Assembly (NCBI RefSeq): GCF_001690655.1
Contig: NZ_LZHQ01000009.1
Location: 1-64,000, forward strand
Direction of reading: 5' to 3'
DNA length: 64,000 nucleotides
From: Gilliamella sp. Occ3-1
Lineage (GTDB): Bacteria > Pseudomonadota > Gammaproteobacteria > Enterobacterales > Orbaceae
A program made the position numbers and the translations under genes. The notes under the pieces are model-generated. The model was not told where the DNA came from. It made no database searches and was given only the letters and a program-made list of their open reading frames with translations. Below, one piece after another: positions 19,683 to 31,883 of the stretch (the stretch's first letter is position 1; every line of letters starts with the position of its first letter).

Positions 19683-22600
19683 CTATTCAGCAGAATTGAG
19701 TAACTCAGCTAAATTAGCTGTAGCTTCTTCTGCTGAAATTGTTGTTTGAATCTCATCAGTCGATGGCATTGCTCGTTTACGTAAACGTTCCTTATGGTAA
19801 GCATAACCTGTACCAGCTGGAATTAATCGACCAACAATTACGTTTTCTTTTAAGCCACGTAATTCGTCATTTTTACCAGCTACCGCTGCCTCAGTTAAGA
19901 CGCGAGTCGTTTCTTGGAACGAAGCTGCAGAAATAAACGATTCAGTCGTTAATGATGCTTTGGTAATACCAAGTAGATCGTGTAGATAAACAATTGGTTC
20001 TTTACCTTGAGCCTCAAGTTCACGGTTGATAATCTTCAAGCGTGAAACTTCAAGTTGTTCGCCTTCAAGCAAGCGAGAGCCACCAGGATGAATAACTGTT
20101 GCTTTACGTAACATTTGGCGCACAATAACTTCAATGTGTTTATCGTTAATTTTTACACCTTGTAGACGATAAACTTCTTGAACCTCGTTTACAATATAGC
20201 GTGTTACAGCATTAACACCACGTAGACGTAAAATGTCATGAGCCGATTCAGGTCCATCAGAAATTACATCTCCACGACCAACTTGTTCACCTTCAAACAC
20301 GTTAAGTTGACGCCATTTTGGAATCATTTCTTCATATGGTTCACTACCATCTAACGGAGTGATAATTAAACGACGTTTACCTTTCGTTTCTTTACCAAAT
20401 GAAATGATACCATCAATTTCAGCTAAAATAGCAGGCTCTTTTGGTTTACGTGCTTCAAATAGATCAGCAACACGAGGTAAACCACCGGTGATATCTTTGG
20501 TACCAACAGATGCTTGTGGAATACGAGCAAGTGTGTCACCAATATTGATTTCTGCACCATCCTCTAACTGTACTAGCGCTTTACCTGGTAAAAAGTATTG
20601 TGCAAGCATTTCTGTACCAGAAAGATAGATATCTTTGCCTTTAGCATCAACAATTTTAATTGCTGGACGTAAATCTTTACCCACACCAGTACGTTCTGCC
20701 ACATCTAATATCACAATAGATGATAAACCAGTTAATTCGTCAGTTTGGCGAGTAATAGTTTGCCCATCAACCATATCAACAAAACGAACAAAACCTTTTG
20801 CTTCAGAAATAACTGGCATTGTATGCGGATCCCAGTTAGCAACAGTTTCACCCGCATCAACTGTTACACCATTACCTTTACTTAAAATCGAACCGTAAGG
20901 AACTTTATAGGTTTCTTTCATTCGACCTAATTCATCAATAATAGTTAATTCAGCATTACGCGAAGTAATAACCAATTTCTTATCTGGGTTAGTTACAAAT
21001 TTAGCATTAGTTAATTTAATTCTACCTTTGTTTTTAACTTGCACACTTGATTCAGCAGCAGCTCGCGATGCCGCACCACCAATATGGAACGTACGCATGG
21101 TTAACTGAGTACCTGGTTCACCAATTGATTGCGCAGCAATAACACCGATGGCTTCACCTTTATTAACCAAGTGACCTCGAGCCAAATCTCGTCCATAACA
21201 TTTTGCACAAACACCAAAATCAGTATCACACGAAACGACTGAACGTACTTTAACACTATCTACCGATTCAGCTTCAAGTAAGTCACATTTACTTTCATCA
21301 AGTAAAGTATTACGTGGAATTAAGATATCTGCACTACCAGGTTTTAATACATCTTCAGCTGTGACTCGACCTAATACACGCTCACGAAGTGGTTCTTTAA
21401 CATCACCACCTTCAATAACTGGTGTCATGACCACACCTTCTAAGGTGCCACAGTCGTCTTCGATTACCACTAGATCTTGTGCAACGTCAACTAAACGTCG
21501 AGTTAAGTAACCTGAGTTTGCTGTTTTTAATGCAGTATCGGCAAGACCTTTACGCGCACCATGAGTAGAAATAAAGTACTGAAGTACGTTTAATCCTTCA
21601 CGGAAGTTCGCTGTGATAGGTGTTTCGATAATCGAACCATCTGGTTTTGCCATCAAACCACGCATACCAGCAAGCTGACGAATCTGTGCAGCAGAACCAC
21701 GTGCACCTGAGTCGGCCATCATGTAAATACTATTGAAAGAAGATTGAACTTCTTCCTCACCTTCACGGTTAATGACTTTTTCAGTTGATAAGTTATCCAT
21801 CATGGCTTTAGCAACACGTTCATTAGCTGCAGCCCAAATATCGATAACTTTATTATAACGTTCACCAGCAGTTACTAAACCTGATTGGAATTGCTCTTGG
21901 ATTTCAGCAACTTCAATTTCAGCTTCATTGATGATTTGTGATTTCTTAGCTGGAATCTCCATATCATCAATACCAACAGATACCCCTGAACGTGCTGCAT
22001 AAGCAAATCCAGTGTACATAATTTGGTCGGCTAAAATTACCGTATCTTTCATACCTAATTGGCGATAACAAATATTTAAAATCTTAGAGATCGCTTTTTT
22101 ACCAAGAGGCTGATTAATAACAGAGAAGTTCATTCCTTTTGGCATAATTAACCATAGAATTGCACGACCGACAGTCGTATCAACAATCGAGGTAGTATCT
22201 TCCCATTCACCTACACTATTTCGTTGGCTTTCAGTAATACGAACTTTAACCTTAGCATGCAATTCAACTAGGCCTAAACGGTATAGCTTTTCAGCTTCTT
22301 TAGGACCGGTTAATATCATGCCTTCACCTTTGGCATTAACTTTATCACGAGTCATATAGTAAAGGCCTAAAACCACGTCCTGAGAAGGCACGATAATAGG
22401 TTCTCCACTTGCTGGTGAAAGAATATTGTTGGTTGACATCATTAACGCACGTGCTTCTAACTGAGCTTCTAACGTTAATGGAACGTGAACCGCCATTTGG
22501 TCACCATCAAAGTCAGCATTAAATGCCGCACAAACTAGTGGGTGTAATTGAATCGCTTTACCTTCAATTAGGATAGGTTCAAATGCCTGAATACCTAATC

Positions 22601-23891
22601 TATGTAACGTTGGAGCACGGTTTAATAATACTGGATGTTCACGAATAACTTCATCTAAGATATCCCAAACAATTGCATCTTCACGCTCAACCATTTTCTT
22701 CGCAGCTTTAATGGTTGTTGCATAACCGCGACGTTCTAATTTTCCGTAAATAAATGGTTTGAATAATTCAAGTGCCATTTTCTTCGGTAAACCACACTGA
22801 TGCAAATGCAAGTATGGACCTACAGTAATTACAGAACGACCCGAATAGTCAACACGTTTACCTAACAAGTTTTGACGGAAACGACCTTGCTTACCTTTGA
22901 TCATATCGGCAAGGGATTTTAATGGGCGTTTGTTAGAACCTGTAATCGCACGACCTCGGCGACCATTATCTAATAATGCGTCAACAGATTCTTGTAACAT
23001 ACGTTTTTCATTACGTACAATAATATCTGGTGCAGCTAAATCCAATAAACGTTTTAAACGATTATTACGGTTAATAACTCTACGGTAAAGATCATTTAGA
23101 TCTGATGTTGCAAAGCGCCCACCATCTAGTGGAACCAATGGACGTAAATCTGGTGGCAACACAGGTAATACATTTAAGATCATCCACTCAGGTTTGTTTT
23201 CTGATTGAATAAATGCTTCAATAATCTTAATACGTTTAGTTAGTTTTTTACGCTTAGTTTCAGAATTAGTAGTTGCTAGCTCATCGCGTAGAGCTTCACA
23301 TTCTGCTTGCACATCAATATTACGCAATAATTCTTGGATAGCTTCAGCACCCATACGAGCATCAAACTCATCACCAAACTCTTCTAACGCGTCAAGATAT
23401 TGCTCTTCAGTTAAAATCTGACCTCGCTCTAAATTAGTCATGCCACCATCAAGAACCATAAATGACTCAAAATAAAGCACTCGTTCAATATCGCGAAGTG
23501 GCATATCAAGTAATAAGCCGATGCGAGAAGGTAATGATTTTAAAAACCAGATATGAGCAGTTGGAGATGCAAGTTCAATGTGCCCCATACGTTCACGACG
23601 TACTTTAGCTTGAGTTACTTCAACTCCACATTTTTCACAAATAACACCACGGTGTTTTAGACGTTTATATTTTCCACATAAACATTCATAATCTTTTACT
23701 GGTCCGAAAATACGTGCACAAAACAATCCATCACGTTCAGGTTTGAACGTACGATAATTGATTGTTTCAGGTTTTTTGACTTCACCAAAAGACCATGAGC
23801 GAATCATATCAGGAGAAGCAAGGCCTATCTTGATAGCATCAAAGTCTTCAGTTTTTGTTTGTGCTTTTAGAAACTTTAATAAGTCTTTCAC
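19683..23891 (-). CDS. rpoC: DNA-directed RNA polymerase subunit beta'
   Basis: RpoC forms the active centre of RNA polymerase with RpoB. The 1,402 residues are full length. The zinc-binding cysteines are Cys70, 72, 85 and 88 ([20 protein letters not shown]). The catalytic [12 protein letters not shown] lies near residue 458, and the bridge helix and trigger loop region has [16 protein letters not shown]. The start is GTG at 23889-23891, preceded by AGGAG; E. coli rpoC also uses GTG. It follows rpoB by 90 bases that contain a perfect hairpin. Confidence 0.98.
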   Translation of the reverse strand: MKDLLKFLKAQTKTEDFDAIKIGLASPDMIRSWSFGEVKKPETINYRTFKPERDGLFCARIFGPVKDYECLCGKYKRLKHRGVICEKCGVEVTQAKVRRERMGHIELASPTAHIWFLKSLPSRIGLLLDMPLRDIERVLYFESFMVLDGGMTNLERGQILTEEQYLDALEEFGDEFDARMGAEAIQELLRNIDVQAECEALRDELATTNSETKRKKLTKRIKIIEAFIQSENKPEWMILNVLPVLPPDLRPLVPLDGGRFATSDLNDLYRRVINRNNRLKRLLDLAAPDIIVRNEKRMLQESVDALLDNGRRGRAITGSNKRPLKSLADMIKGKQGRFRQNLLGKRVDYSGRSVITVGPYLHLHQCGLPKKMALELFKPFIYGKLERRGYATTIKAAKKMVEREDAIVWDILDEVIREHPVLLNRAPTLHRLGIQAFEPILIEGKAIQLHPLVCAAFNADFDGDQMAVHVPLTLEAQLEARALMMSTNNILSPASGEPIIVPSQDVVLGLYYMTRDKVNAKGEGMILTGPKEAEKLYRLGLVELHAKVKVRITESQRNSVGEWEDTTSIVDTTVGRAILWLIMPKGMNFSVINQPLGKKAISKILNICYRQLGMKDTVILADQIMYTGFAYAARSGVSVGIDDMEIPAKKSQIINEAEIEVAEIQEQFQSGLVTAGERYNKVIDIWAAANERVAKAMMDNLSTEKVINREGEEEVQSSFNSIYMMADSGARGSAAQIRQLAGMRGLMAKPDGSIIETPITANFREGLNVLQYFISTHGARKGLADTALKTANSGYLTRRLVDVAQDLVVIEDDCGTLEGVVMTPVIEGGDVKEPLRERVLGRVTAEDVLKPGSADILIPRNTLLDESKCDLLEAESVDSVKVRSVVSCDTDFGVCAKCYGRDLARGHLVNKGEAIGVIAAQSIGEPGTQLTMRTFHIGGAASRAAAESSVQVKNKGRIKLTNAKFVTNPDKKLVITSRNAELTIIDELGRMKETYKVPYGSILSKGNGVTVDAGETVANWDPHTMPVISEAKGFVRFVDMVDGQTITRQTDELTGLSSIVILDVAERTGVGKDLRPAIKIVDAKGKDIYLSGTEMLAQYFLPGKALVQLEDGAEINIGDTLARIPQASVGTKDITGGLPRVADLFEARKPKEPAILAEIDGIISFGKETKGKRRLIITPLDGSEPYEEMIPKWRQLNVFEGEQVGRGDVISDGPESAHDILRLRGVNAVTRYIVNEVQEVYRLQGVKINDKHIEVIVRQMLRKATVIHPGGSRLLEGEQLEVSRLKIINRELEAQGKEPIVYLHDLLGITKASLTTESFISAASFQETTRVLTEAAVAGKNDELRGLKENVIVGRLIPAGTGYAYHKERLRKRAMPSTDEIQTTISAEEATANLAELLNSAE

Positions 23892-23920
23892 AATTGACTC
23901 CTATGGAGTTAAACCAATTA

Positions 23921-23948
23921 GATAACTTATTATTACTAATAAGTTATC
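23921..23948 (-). other. Perfect 12-bp hairpin between rpoB and rpoC
   Basis: GATAACTTATTA (23921-23932) is perfectly complementary to TAATAAGTTATC (23937-23948) with a 4-base loop. It lies in the rpoB-rpoC gap, about 30 bases before the rpoC start. There is no clear T-run after it, so it is more likely an RNA-processing or stability element than a terminator. Confidence 0.55.
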
Positions 23949-23981
23949 CCTATAAATAGAAATCATTTAAGTTAGAGAAAA

Positions 23982-26900
23982 TTACTCTTCATCTAACTCT
24001 ATATTTATACCTAGCGAACGAATCTCTTTTAATAGTACATTAAATGATTCTGGAATCGCAGGCTCCATACGATGATCACCATCTACAATATTTTTATACA
24101 TCTTAGTTCGACCGTTTACGTCATCAGATTTAACGGTTAACATTTCTTGTAAGGTATAAGCTGCACCATATGCTTCAAGTGCCCATACTTCCATCTCACC
24201 AAAACGTTGACCACCAAATTGAGCTTTACCACCCAATGGTTGTTGAGTAACCAGACTGTATGAACCAGTAGAACGAGCATGCATTTTGTCATCAACTAAG
24301 TGATTCAATTTGAGCATATACATATAACCTACAGTAACTGGACGTTCAAATTTTTCACCTGTACGACCATCGTACAAAGTAATTTGGCCAGAAGTTGGTA
24401 AGTCACCCAGCTCAAGTAATGCCTTAATTTCTCTCTCTTTAGCACCATCAAATACAGGTGTTGCTAATGGCATACCATTACGTAAATTTTGTGCTAAAGT
24501 CATCACTTCTTGATCAGTAAATTCTGCAACATTAACTTTTTGCGCAGCACCTAAACCAAGATCATACGCTTTTTGAATAAATTCACGTAATTTAGCTAAT
24601 TCCTGCTGTTCTTTTAGCATAGCATCGATCTTCTGACCAATACCTTTAGCTGCCATACCCAAATGAGTTTCTAAGATCTGTCCAATATTCATACGGGACG
24701 GAACACCTAGCGGATTCAATACGATATCAACTGGACGACCTTTTTCATCATATGGCATATCTTCAATTGGGTTAATTTTTGAAATAACCCCTTTGTTACC
24801 ATGACGACCAGCCATCTTATCACCAGGCTGAATTTGACGTTTAACTGCCAAGTAAACTTTAACGATTTTAAGAACGCCCGGCTGTAGATCATCGCCTTGA
24901 GTGATCTTCATACGTTTAGCTTCAAGTTTTTTGTTAAACTCTGTTTTAATTTCGTCGTACTGTTCAGCCAACTGTTCTAATTGAGCTTGTTTATCTTCGT
25001 CTGCGATACCAATTGTTAGCCATTTTTCATGTGGCAAAGCATCTAGTTTATCCGCTTTGATTCCACCTGAAATTAATACATCACGAATTCTAGCAAACAA
25101 TGCAGCTTCTAAGATTTTAAGTTCTTCTGTTAAATCTTTTCTTGCCTGTTTGAGTTGCATCTCTTCGATTTCAATTGCACGTTTATCTTTTTCTACGCCA
25201 TCACGAGTAAACACTTGAACATCAATAACAGTACCTGAAACACCATTTGGCACACGTAATGAGGTATCTTTAACATCAGATGCCTTTTCACCAAAAATAG
25301 CACGTAGTAATTTTTCTTCTGGCGTTAATTGTGTTTCACCTTTAGGTGTCACTTTACCAACTAGAATATCACCACCTTTTACTTCAGCACCGATGTATAC
25401 AATACCAGACTCATCAAGTTTAGACAGTGCGGCTTCACCTACGTTTGGAATATCCGCAGTAATTTCTTCTGCACCTAATTTCGTATCACGAGAAATACAA
25501 GATAACTCTTGAATATGAATCGAAGTAAAACGGTCGTCTTGTACCACTTTTTCAGAGACTAAAATAGAATCCTCAAAGTTATAACCATTCCATGGCATAA
25601 ATGCCACTCGCATATTTTGACCTAATGCTAATTCACCTAGATCAGTAGATGGTCCATCTGCCAGTACATCGCCACGTTCAACTTTTTCTCCCAATTCCAC
25701 ACATGGAATTTGGTTAATACAAGTATTTTGGTTAGACCGGGTATATTTAGTTAAGTTATAAATATCAATACCTGTTTCACCGACGTATATTTCATCTGAA
25801 TTAACATTAACCACAATACGTGATGCATCAACATATTGAACTATACCACCACGACGAGCAACCGCTGTTACACCCGAGTCAACAGCTACTGCACGTTCCA
25901 TACCAGTCCCAACAAACGGCTTTTCAGCTTTCAACGTTGGTACTGCTTGACGTTGCATGTTCGCACCCATTAAGGCACGGTTCGCATCATCATGTTCAAG
26001 GAACGGAATTAATGAAGCACCAACTGATACGATTTGTTGAGTTGATACATCCATATAATGAATTTGTTCAGGACTATATAAACCCGATTCACCACTTAAA
26101 CGACAAGTTACTAAATCTTCTTTAAAACGACCATTTTCATCAAGATTTGAGTTTGCCTGAGCAATTACAAATTCACTTTCATCGATCGCTGATAGATAGT
26201 TAATTTCATCAGTTACAATACCATCAATAACACGACGGTATGGTGTTTCTAAAAAGCCATACTCATTGGTACGAGCATAAACTGCTAATGAATTAATCAA
26301 GCCAATGTTTGGACCTTCAGGCGTTTCGATTGGACATACACGTCCATAGTGCGTTGGATGTACGTCACGCACTTCGAATCCTGCCCGCTCACGCGTTAAA
26401 CCACCTGGTCCTAAAGCTGAAATACGACGTTTATGCGTAATTTCGGATAGTGGATTGTTTTGATCCATAAACTGAGATAACTGACTTGAACCAAAGAATT
26501 CACGAATCGCTGCTGAAATTGGTTTAGCATTAATCATGTCTTGTGGCATTAGTGAATCAAGATCACCTAGAGATAAGCGTTCTTTCACTGCTCGTTCAAC
26601 ACGAACTAAACCAATACGAAATTGGTTTTCTGCCATTTCGCCAACACTACGAATACGTCTATTACCTAAATGGTCGATATCATCAACTTCACCGTGACCA
26701 TTACGAATAGCAATTAATTTCTTCATTACGTCAACGATATCATCTTTCGTTAAAACGCTTTCGCCTTCAATGTCATCACGCCCTAATGAACGGTTAAACT
26801 TCATTCGACCAACAGCAGATAAATCATAGCGTTCGTCAGAGAAGAATAAATTATCAAATAACGCTTCAGCTGCTTCTTTTGTCGGTGGCTCCCCCGGACG

Positions 26901-28010
26901 CATCATGCGATAAATTTCAACTAATGCTCCAAGACGGTCACGAGTTGAATCAACATTTAAGGTTTCAGAAATAAATGCACCATGATCTAAATCATTAGTG
27001 AATAATGTTTCTATCTTTTTATATCCAGCATTAGTTAATTGAAGCAAGAGTTCTAATGAAATCGGAGTATTGGCAAAAGCAATTACCTCACCCGTTTCTT
27101 CATCAACATAATTTTTAGCAAGAACTTTATTAACAATATATTCAACTGGCACATCAATTTTGCTAACTTTATCTTTTTCTAACTCACGAATATGACGAGC
27201 TGTAATACGTCGGCCTTTTTCAGCATAAACTTTACCTTTTGATTCAATATCAAATAGCGCAGTATCGCCACGTAAACGCTCAGGAACAAGATCCATTTTT
27301 AACTTAGATTTACTTACTTCAAAAATAGTTTTTTCGAAGAAGATATCTAAAATTTCTTCTGTTTCATAGCCTAACGCACGCAAAATAATTGTTGCTGGAA
27401 GTTTACGACGACGGTCAATACGAGCAAAAAGATTATCTTTTGGATCAAATTCAAAATCAAGCCAAGAACCACGATAAGGAATAATCCGAGCATTATATAA
27501 AACTTTACCAGAAGAGTGCGTTTTACCTTTATCACTATCAAAGAACACACCTGGACTACGATGTAATTGCGAAACGATTACACGTTCTGTACCGTTGATC
27601 ACAAAAGTCCCATTGTCTGTCATTAAAGGAATTTCGCCCATATAGACGTCTTGCTCTTTAATATCTTTAACTGTTCCCTCTGGCGCATCTTTATCATAAA
27701 TAACTAAACGTAATTTTACGCGCAACGGCGCTGAGTAAGTGATCCCTCTAATTTGACATTCGTTAACATCAAACACAGGTTCGCCCATCATAAAGCTCAC
27801 GTATTGTAACTCAGCGTTACCACTATAACTTTTTATCGGAAATATTGAACGGAATGCAGCTTCTAAGCCATATTGTCCTTCTGGATCTTGCTCAATAAAT
27901 TTCTGGAACGAATCAAGTTGAATAGAAAGAAGATACGGTATATCCAAGACTTGTGGACGCTTACCAAAATTCTTACGAATTCGTTTTTTCTCGGTATAAG
28001 AGTAAACCAT
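23982..28010 (-). CDS. rpoB: DNA-directed RNA polymerase subunit beta
   Basis: RpoB is the second large subunit of RNA polymerase. The 1,342 residues equal the E. coli length and begin [20 protein letters not shown]. The rifampicin-binding region has [30 protein letters not shown] without known resistance changes that I can see. [15 protein letters not shown] and the C-terminal [10 protein letters not shown] are conserved. A partial terminator upstream, after rplL, probably sets the ratio of polymerase to ribosomal protein transcripts. Confidence 0.98.
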   Translation of the reverse strand: MVYSYTEKKRIRKNFGKRPQVLDIPYLLSIQLDSFQKFIEQDPEGQYGLEAAFRSIFPIKSYSGNAELQYVSFMMGEPVFDVNECQIRGITYSAPLRVKLRLVIYDKDAPEGTVKDIKEQDVYMGEIPLMTDNGTFVINGTERVIVSQLHRSPGVFFDSDKGKTHSSGKVLYNARIIPYRGSWLDFEFDPKDNLFARIDRRRKLPATIILRALGYETEEILDIFFEKTIFEVSKSKLKMDLVPERLRGDTALFDIESKGKVYAEKGRRITARHIRELEKDKVSKIDVPVEYIVNKVLAKNYVDEETGEVIAFANTPISLELLLQLTNAGYKKIETLFTNDLDHGAFISETLNVDSTRDRLGALVEIYRMMRPGEPPTKEAAEALFDNLFFSDERYDLSAVGRMKFNRSLGRDDIEGESVLTKDDIVDVMKKLIAIRNGHGEVDDIDHLGNRRIRSVGEMAENQFRIGLVRVERAVKERLSLGDLDSLMPQDMINAKPISAAIREFFGSSQLSQFMDQNNPLSEITHKRRISALGPGGLTRERAGFEVRDVHPTHYGRVCPIETPEGPNIGLINSLAVYARTNEYGFLETPYRRVIDGIVTDEINYLSAIDESEFVIAQANSNLDENGRFKEDLVTCRLSGESGLYSPEQIHYMDVSTQQIVSVGASLIPFLEHDDANRALMGANMQRQAVPTLKAEKPFVGTGMERAVAVDSGVTAVARRGGIVQYVDASRIVVNVNSDEIYVGETGIDIYNLTKYTRSNQNTCINQIPCVELGEKVERGDVLADGPSTDLGELALGQNMRVAFMPWNGYNFEDSILVSEKVVQDDRFTSIHIQELSCISRDTKLGAEEITADIPNVGEAALSKLDESGIVYIGAEVKGGDILVGKVTPKGETQLTPEEKLLRAIFGEKASDVKDTSLRVPNGVSGTVIDVQVFTRDGVEKDKRAIEIEEMQLKQARKDLTEELKILEAALFARIRDVLISGGIKADKLDALPHEKWLTIGIADEDKQAQLEQLAEQYDEIKTEFNKKLEAKRMKITQGDDLQPGVLKIVKVYLAVKRQIQPGDKMAGRHGNKGVISKINPIEDMPYDEKGRPVDIVLNPLGVPSRMNIGQILETHLGMAAKGIGQKIDAMLKEQQELAKLREFIQKAYDLGLGAAQKVNVAEFTDQEVMTLAQNLRNGMPLATPVFDGAKEREIKALLELGDLPTSGQITLYDGRTGEKFERPVTVGYMYMLKLNHLVDDKMHARSTGSYSLVTQQPLGGKAQFGGQRFGEMEVWALEAYGAAYTLQEMLTVKSDDVNGRTKMYKNIVDGDHRMEPAIPESFNVLLKEIRSLGINIELDEE

Positions 28011-28203
28011 TAGTTCCTCAACTTGCTTATCTGCTATTTTAGCATGATTAAATATTCATCAGGGTGTTGTCGCCAACTGATACACCTGACACCTCATCGA
28101 AAATATCTATAAATATCAATTGATTAGGCTTAATAAATATACTATTTCTTTATTATTTTTTATTGATAATCTTCAAATAAAATTCTTTATCTTATTATAG
28201 CGC

Positions 28204-28232
28204 AAAAAGGCTGGAGGCAAAAACCCCCAGCC
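28204..28232 (-). terminator. rplL-rpoB attenuator (partial terminator)
   Basis: GGCTGGAGG (28209-28217) pairs with CCCCCAGCC (28224-28232) with one bulge or mismatch. On the minus strand the stem is followed by five T (28208-28204). It lies 22 bases after the rplL stop and about 190 bases before rpoB, at the position of the E. coli attenuator that lets only part of the transcripts continue into rpoBC. Confidence 0.8.
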
Positions 28233-28254
28233 ATTTAGATTGCTTTTGATAAAC

Positions 28255-28623
28255 TTATTTAAGTTCAACAACTGCACCAGATTCCTCAAGTGCTTTCTTA
28301 AGTTCATCTGCATCGGCTTTGCTAACGCCTTCTTTAACTGTTGCAGGAGCTGATTCAACAAGATCTTTAGCTTCTTTTAAGCCTAAACCTGTTGCACCAC
28401 GTACTGCTTTGATAACAGCTACTTTATTAGCACCAACATCTTTTAAGATTACATCAAATTCAGTTTTTTCTTCTACAGCTTCAGCAGGACCTGCTGCTGC
28501 AACAGCTACAGCTGCCGCTGCAGAAACACCAAATTTTTCTTCCATCATTGATACAAGTTCAACAACATCCATAACAGACATTTCTGCAACTGCATCTAAA
28601 ATTTGTTCTTTAGTGATAGACAT
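28255..28623 (-). CDS. rplL: 50S ribosomal protein L7/L12
   Basis: L7/L12 forms the ribosomal stalk that recruits translation GTPases. The 122-residue product begins [20 protein letters not shown], has an Ala-rich hinge (residues about 36-50), and ends with the C-terminal domain [15 protein letters not shown] to SGAVVELK. I chose the ATG at 28623 by family length and start; an in-frame ATG at 28638 adds five residues. The ribosome site (GGGAAA) is modest. It lies 57 bases after rplJ in the same operon. Confidence 0.97.
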   Translation of the reverse strand: MSITKEQILDAVAEMSVMDVVELVSMMEEKFGVSAAAAVAVAAAGPAEAVEEKTEFDVILKDVGANKVAVIKAVRGATGLGLKEAKDLVESAPATVKEGVSKADADELKKALEESGAVVELK

Positions 28624-28680
28624 AATATAGTTTCCCAAATTTACATTTCTAATTAATAAAATTCACAATCAGGCTGCCAA

Positions 28681-29178
28681 TTAAGCAGCTTCTTTTTGAT
28701 CGCGAACCGCCGCAAGAGTACGAACCAACTTGCCAGCTGCGGCTTCTTTCATGGTTGACATCATGCGAGCTAATGCTTCTTCATATGTAGGTAATGTTGC
28801 TAAGCGATCAATGTTCGCTGCAGTAATCAACTCACCTTCAAAGGCTGCGGCTTTAATCTCAAATTTTTCATTTTCTTTCGCAAACGCCTTAAAAATACGC
28901 GCTGCAGCACCTGGATGCTCATTTGAAAATGCAATTAGAGTTGGACCTACAAACGTATCTTTTAAACACTCATATTGAGTGCCCTCAACGACACGGCGTA
29001 ATAGCGTATTACGAACAATACGCATATAAACACCCGCTTCTCGAGCAGATTTACGTAATGCAGTCATTTTTTCTACAGTTACGCCACGAGAATCAGCAAC
29101 AACTGCAGATAGCGCACCTTTGGCGATTTCATTAACTTCAGCAACAATTTCTTGTTTATTTTGAAGATTTAGTGCCAT
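28681..29178 (-). CDS. rplJ: 50S ribosomal protein L10
   Basis: L10 anchors the L7/L12 dimers to 23S rRNA and, as the L10-L7/L12 complex, represses its own translation. The 165 residues equal the E. coli length, with [25 protein letters not shown] and [16 protein letters not shown] good AGGAG lies upstream. The conserved regulatory leader is described separately. Confidence 0.97.
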   Translation of the reverse strand: MALNLQNKQEIVAEVNEIAKGALSAVVADSRGVTVEKMTALRKSAREAGVYMRIVRNTLLRRVVEGTQYECLKDTFVGPTLIAFSNEHPGAAARIFKAFAKENEKFEIKAAAFEGELITAANIDRLATLPTYEEALARMMSTMKEAAAGKLVRTLAAVRDQKEAA

Positions 29179-29281
29179 TGGTATTGCTCCTGGATTATAC
29201 TAGGCAAAAGCCTAGACTTATTCAAGCTAGCTACAAATGTAACTAGCACAACCACGATGAGCAGAATCCTTCTATTATATC

Positions 29282-29382
29282 TTATCAGGTTCTGTCACCG
29301 TCTACGTAGGAAAATTAAGTAGTCAAACATCAACCACACCTACGGTCTTGGACGGGGTCTGGTTAAGGCCAGACACCAACCG
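29282..29382 (-). promoter_or_regulatory. L10 leader, autoregulatory RNA of rplJL
   Basis: On the minus strand the leader contains GGTTGGTGTCTGGCC, then CCGTCCAAGACCGTAGGTG, and later CTACGTAGACGGTGACAGAA. These blocks correspond to the E. coli rplJ leader that folds into the L10-(L7/L12) binding site. The complex controls translation of rplJ and rplL. The blocks and their order are visible in the sequence; binding is inferred from the family. Confidence 0.85.
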
Positions 29383-29408
29383 ATTTCGCTATTTAATTAT
29401 AAAATTAA

Positions 29409-30110
29409 TTAAACAGTTGCATTTAATGTTGCTTGATCAATAGCAACACCAGCACCCATTGTAGTAGAAAGGCTAACTTTCTTAATAAATACACCCTTAG
29501 AAGAGGCTGGTTTTGCACGTTTTAACGCAACAAGTAATGCTTCTAAATTTTCTTTAAGCTTATCTGCATCAAAATCAGCTTTACCAATAGTAGTATGGAT
29601 AATACCATTCTTATCATTACGGTAACGGATCTGACCAGCTTTAGCATTTTTTACAGCTTCTGCAACGTTAGGAGTTACAGTTCCAACTTTAGGGTTTGGC
29701 ATTAAACCACGTGGGCCTAAAATTTGGCCTAATTGACCAACAACGCGCATAGCGTCTGGTGATGCAATTACAACATCAAAATCCATTTCGCCTTTTTTGA
29801 TTTGATCAGCAAGATCGTCCATACCTACTAATTCAGCACCTGCTTCTTTTGCCGCTTCTGCATTTGCACCTTGAGTAAAGACAGCAACACGCACACTACG
29901 TCCAGTACCATGAGGAAGAACGATTGCACCACGAACATTTTGATCTGATTTACGTGAATCAATACCTAAATTCACAGCAACATCAACACTTTCTGTAAAT
30001 TTAGCTGTAGCTAATTCTTTTAATAAAGTAATTGCTTCATTGATTTCATATTGTTTAGTTGCATTTACTTTTTCGCGGATAAGTTTAGCCTTCTTAGATA
30101 ATTTAGCCAT
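29409..30110 (-). CDS. rplA: 50S ribosomal protein L1
   Basis: L1 forms the mobile stalk at the ribosomal E site and, in E. coli, represses the L11 operon. The 233 residues include [19 protein letters not shown] and the family signature region [17 protein letters not shown]. It begins 3 bases after rplK, so the two genes are translated in tandem. Confidence 0.97.
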   Translation of the reverse strand: MAKLSKKAKLIREKVNATKQYEINEAITLLKELATAKFTESVDVAVNLGIDSRKSDQNVRGAIVLPHGTGRSVRVAVFTQGANAEAAKEAGAELVGMDDLADQIKKGEMDFDVVIASPDAMRVVGQLGQILGPRGLMPNPKVGTVTPNVAEAVKNAKAGQIRYRNDKNGIIHTTIGKADFDADKLKENLEALLVALKRAKPASSKGVFIKKVSLSTTMGAGVAIDQATLNATV

Positions 30111-30113
30111 GAA

Positions 30114-30542
30114 TTAACCCTCCACTTCCAAGCCCATTGAACGAGCTGTTCCTTCAATAGAACGCATCATCGTTTCAATGGTCGCACCATTCATATCTGC
30201 AGCTTTCAATTCAGCGATTTCGCGAATTTGTGCACTCGTTACTTTACCTACTTTTTTCTTATTAGGTTCACCTGAACCAGATTTTATTTTAGCCGCTTTC
30301 TTTAACAAAACAGCTGCTGGAGGTGTTTTAGTTACGAATGTAAATGAACGGTCAGAATAGACTGTAATTACTACAGGAATTGGTAATCCTTTTTCCATGC
30401 TTTCTGTTTTTGCATTAAATGCTTTACAGAATTCCATAATATTCACACCATGTTGACCAAGTGCTGGACCAACTGGTGGGCTAGGATTTGCTGCACCAGC
30501 TGCAACTTGCAACTTGATGTAAGCTTGTACTTTTTTTGCCAT
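30114..30542 (-). CDS. rplK: 50S ribosomal protein L11
   Basis: L11 binds the GTPase-associated centre of 23S rRNA and is needed for RelA activation. The 142 residues match E. coli in length, with [30 protein letters not shown] and a typical C-terminal half ending SMGLEVEG. In E. coli secE-nusG come just before rplK; here the upstream neighbour is fbaA and a promoter lies about 90-117 bases before the start. Confidence 0.97.
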   Translation of the reverse strand: MAKKVQAYIKLQVAAGAANPSPPVGPALGQHGVNIMEFCKAFNAKTESMEKGLPIPVVITVYSDRSFTFVTKTPPAAVLLKKAAKIKSGSGEPNKKKVGKVTSAQIREIAELKAADMNGATIETMMRSIEGTARSMGLEVEG

Positions 30543-30628
30543 TTTTAGTTTCCTTTGCTCGGGTGCAAACGCCTCTATTAATAATAATTACTAATAAATA
30601 GACAGCTCCCCTAAGTTAAATGAGGGCA

Positions 30629-30685
30629 GAATTATCCTATAACTTAAATAAAAATGCAAGATTTATTTAAGTTATAGGATAATTC
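30629..30685. repeat. Perfect 24-bp inverted repeat around the rplK promoter
   Basis: Positions 30629-30652 are perfectly complementary to 30662-30685, with a 9-base loop (AATGCAAGA). It lies between fbaA and rplK. A perfect stem this long is well beyond a normal terminator. There is no clean T-run beyond it on either strand. Confidence 0.9.
30631..30659 (-). promoter_or_regulatory. Predicted promoter of the rplKAJL-rpoBC operon
   Basis: On the minus strand TTGCAT (30654-30659) and GATAAT (30631-30636) are separated by 17 bases. The -35 box falls in the loop of the 24-bp inverted repeat and the -10 box in its outer arm. It is the only good promoter seen before rplK. Confidence 0.6.
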
Positions 30686-30686
30686 A

Positions 30687-30710
30687 AAAGCAAGATATTT
30701 ACCTTGCTTT
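30687..30710 (-). terminator. Possible fbaA terminator
   Basis: AAAGCAAG (30687-30694) pairs perfectly with CTTGCTTT (30703-30710) with an 8-base loop. On the minus strand it is followed by one more T and then GAATTATCC, so the U-tract is short. It lies about 20 bases after the fbaA stop codon. Confidence 0.5.
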
Positions 30711-30730
30711 AAACTTAAACAGTATAAGAA

Positions 30731-31810
30731 TTAAAGAACATCAACTGCATTAAGCTCTTTAAATGCAAGTTCTAAACGAGCGACTAAAGAATCTTGGCCT
30801 TTACGTAGCCATACGCGAGGATCGTAGTATTTTTTATTTGGGGCATCAACCCCTTCAGGATTACCCAATTGCCCTTGTAAGTAAGCTTCATTTGCTTTGT
30901 AGTAATCTAAAATACCAGACCAGTTAGCCCATTGAGTATCTGTATCAATGTTCATTTTAATTACACCATAACTAACTGCTTCAGCAATTTCTTCTGGCGT
31001 AGAACCTGATCCGCCATGGAAGACAAAGTTTAATGATTTAGCTGGTAGATTATATTTTTCAGATACATATTTTTGTGAGTTATCTAAAATTTTTGGCGTT
31101 AATTTAACATTACCTGGTTTATAAACTCCATGCACATTACCAAATGAAGCTGCAATAGTAAAACGAGGACTGATAGCACTTAAACGCTCATAAGCATAAG
31201 CTACATCTTCTGGTTGAGTATAAAGTGCTGAGCTATCCATATGACTATTATCAACACCATCTTCTTCACCACCAGTACATCCTAGCTCTAACTCTAAAGT
31301 CATTTTCATTGCTGACATACGAGCAAGATATTGACAACAAATATCAATATTATCTTTTAATGACTCTTCTGAAAGATCAATCATATGAGATGAAAATAAT
31401 GGTTTACCTGTTTTAGCAAAATGAGTTTCACCTGCATCCAGTAAGCCATCAACCCATGGAAGTAATTTTTTAGCGCAGTGATCAGTATGAACAATAACAG
31501 GGACTCCATATTTTTCAGCCATAAGATGAACATGTTTTGCGCCAGAAATAGCACCCAACACAGCACATTCTTGACCTTCTAATTTTAGGCCTTTACCAGC
31601 AATAAATTGAGCTCCACCGTTAGAAAACTGAACAATAACAGGAGAACCTACTTTTGCGGCTGTTTCAATAACGGCATTGATAGTATTTGTGTCAACACAG
31701 TTAACCGCAGGTAATGCAAAGTTATTTTCGCGAGCGATTTGAAATACTTTTTGAACATCATCACCAGTGACAACACCAGGTTTAACAACATCAGAAATCT
31801 TAGTAACCAT
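30731..31810 (-). CDS. fbaA: Fructose-bisphosphate aldolase, class II
   Basis: FbaA splits fructose 1,6-bisphosphate in glycolysis using zinc. The 359 residues equal the E. coli length. Zinc ligands and catalytic residues lie in VHTDHCAKKLLPW near residue 110, the ELGCTGGEEDGVDN block near 180, and the His-containing GNVHGVYKPGN and FHGGSGSTPEEI blocks. It follows pgk by 73 bases on the same strand, as in E. coli pgk-fbaA. Confidence 0.97.
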   Translation of the reverse strand: MVTKISDVVKPGVVTGDDVQKVFQIARENNFALPAVNCVDTNTINAVIETAAKVGSPVIVQFSNGGAQFIAGKGLKLEGQECAVLGAISGAKHVHLMAEKYGVPVIVHTDHCAKKLLPWVDGLLDAGETHFAKTGKPLFSSHMIDLSEESLKDNIDICCQYLARMSAMKMTLELELGCTGGEEDGVDNSHMDSSALYTQPEDVAYAYERLSAISPRFTIAASFGNVHGVYKPGNVKLTPKILDNSQKYVSEKYNLPAKSLNFVFHGGSGSTPEEIAEAVSYGVIKMNIDTDTQWANWSGILDYYKANEAYLQGQLGNPEGVDAPNKKYYDPRVWLRKGQDSLVARLELAFKELNAVDVL

Positions 31811-31883
31811 TTTATTACCTATAAATTTATTTATAAAAATTAAAGGATTAGTAATTATCTCATCCTTTTACTGAACTCAAATA

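Noticed and set aside
28070-28095. Short similarity (CCTGACACC) between the rpoB leader and 43431-43442 in the rne leader
   Set aside because: Nine bases only, with different flanks; likely chance.
28173-28361. Frame across the rplL-rpoB gap (minus strand)
   Set aside because: It runs through the attenuator hairpin and overlaps the 3' end of rplL in another frame; the residues look like shadow translation.
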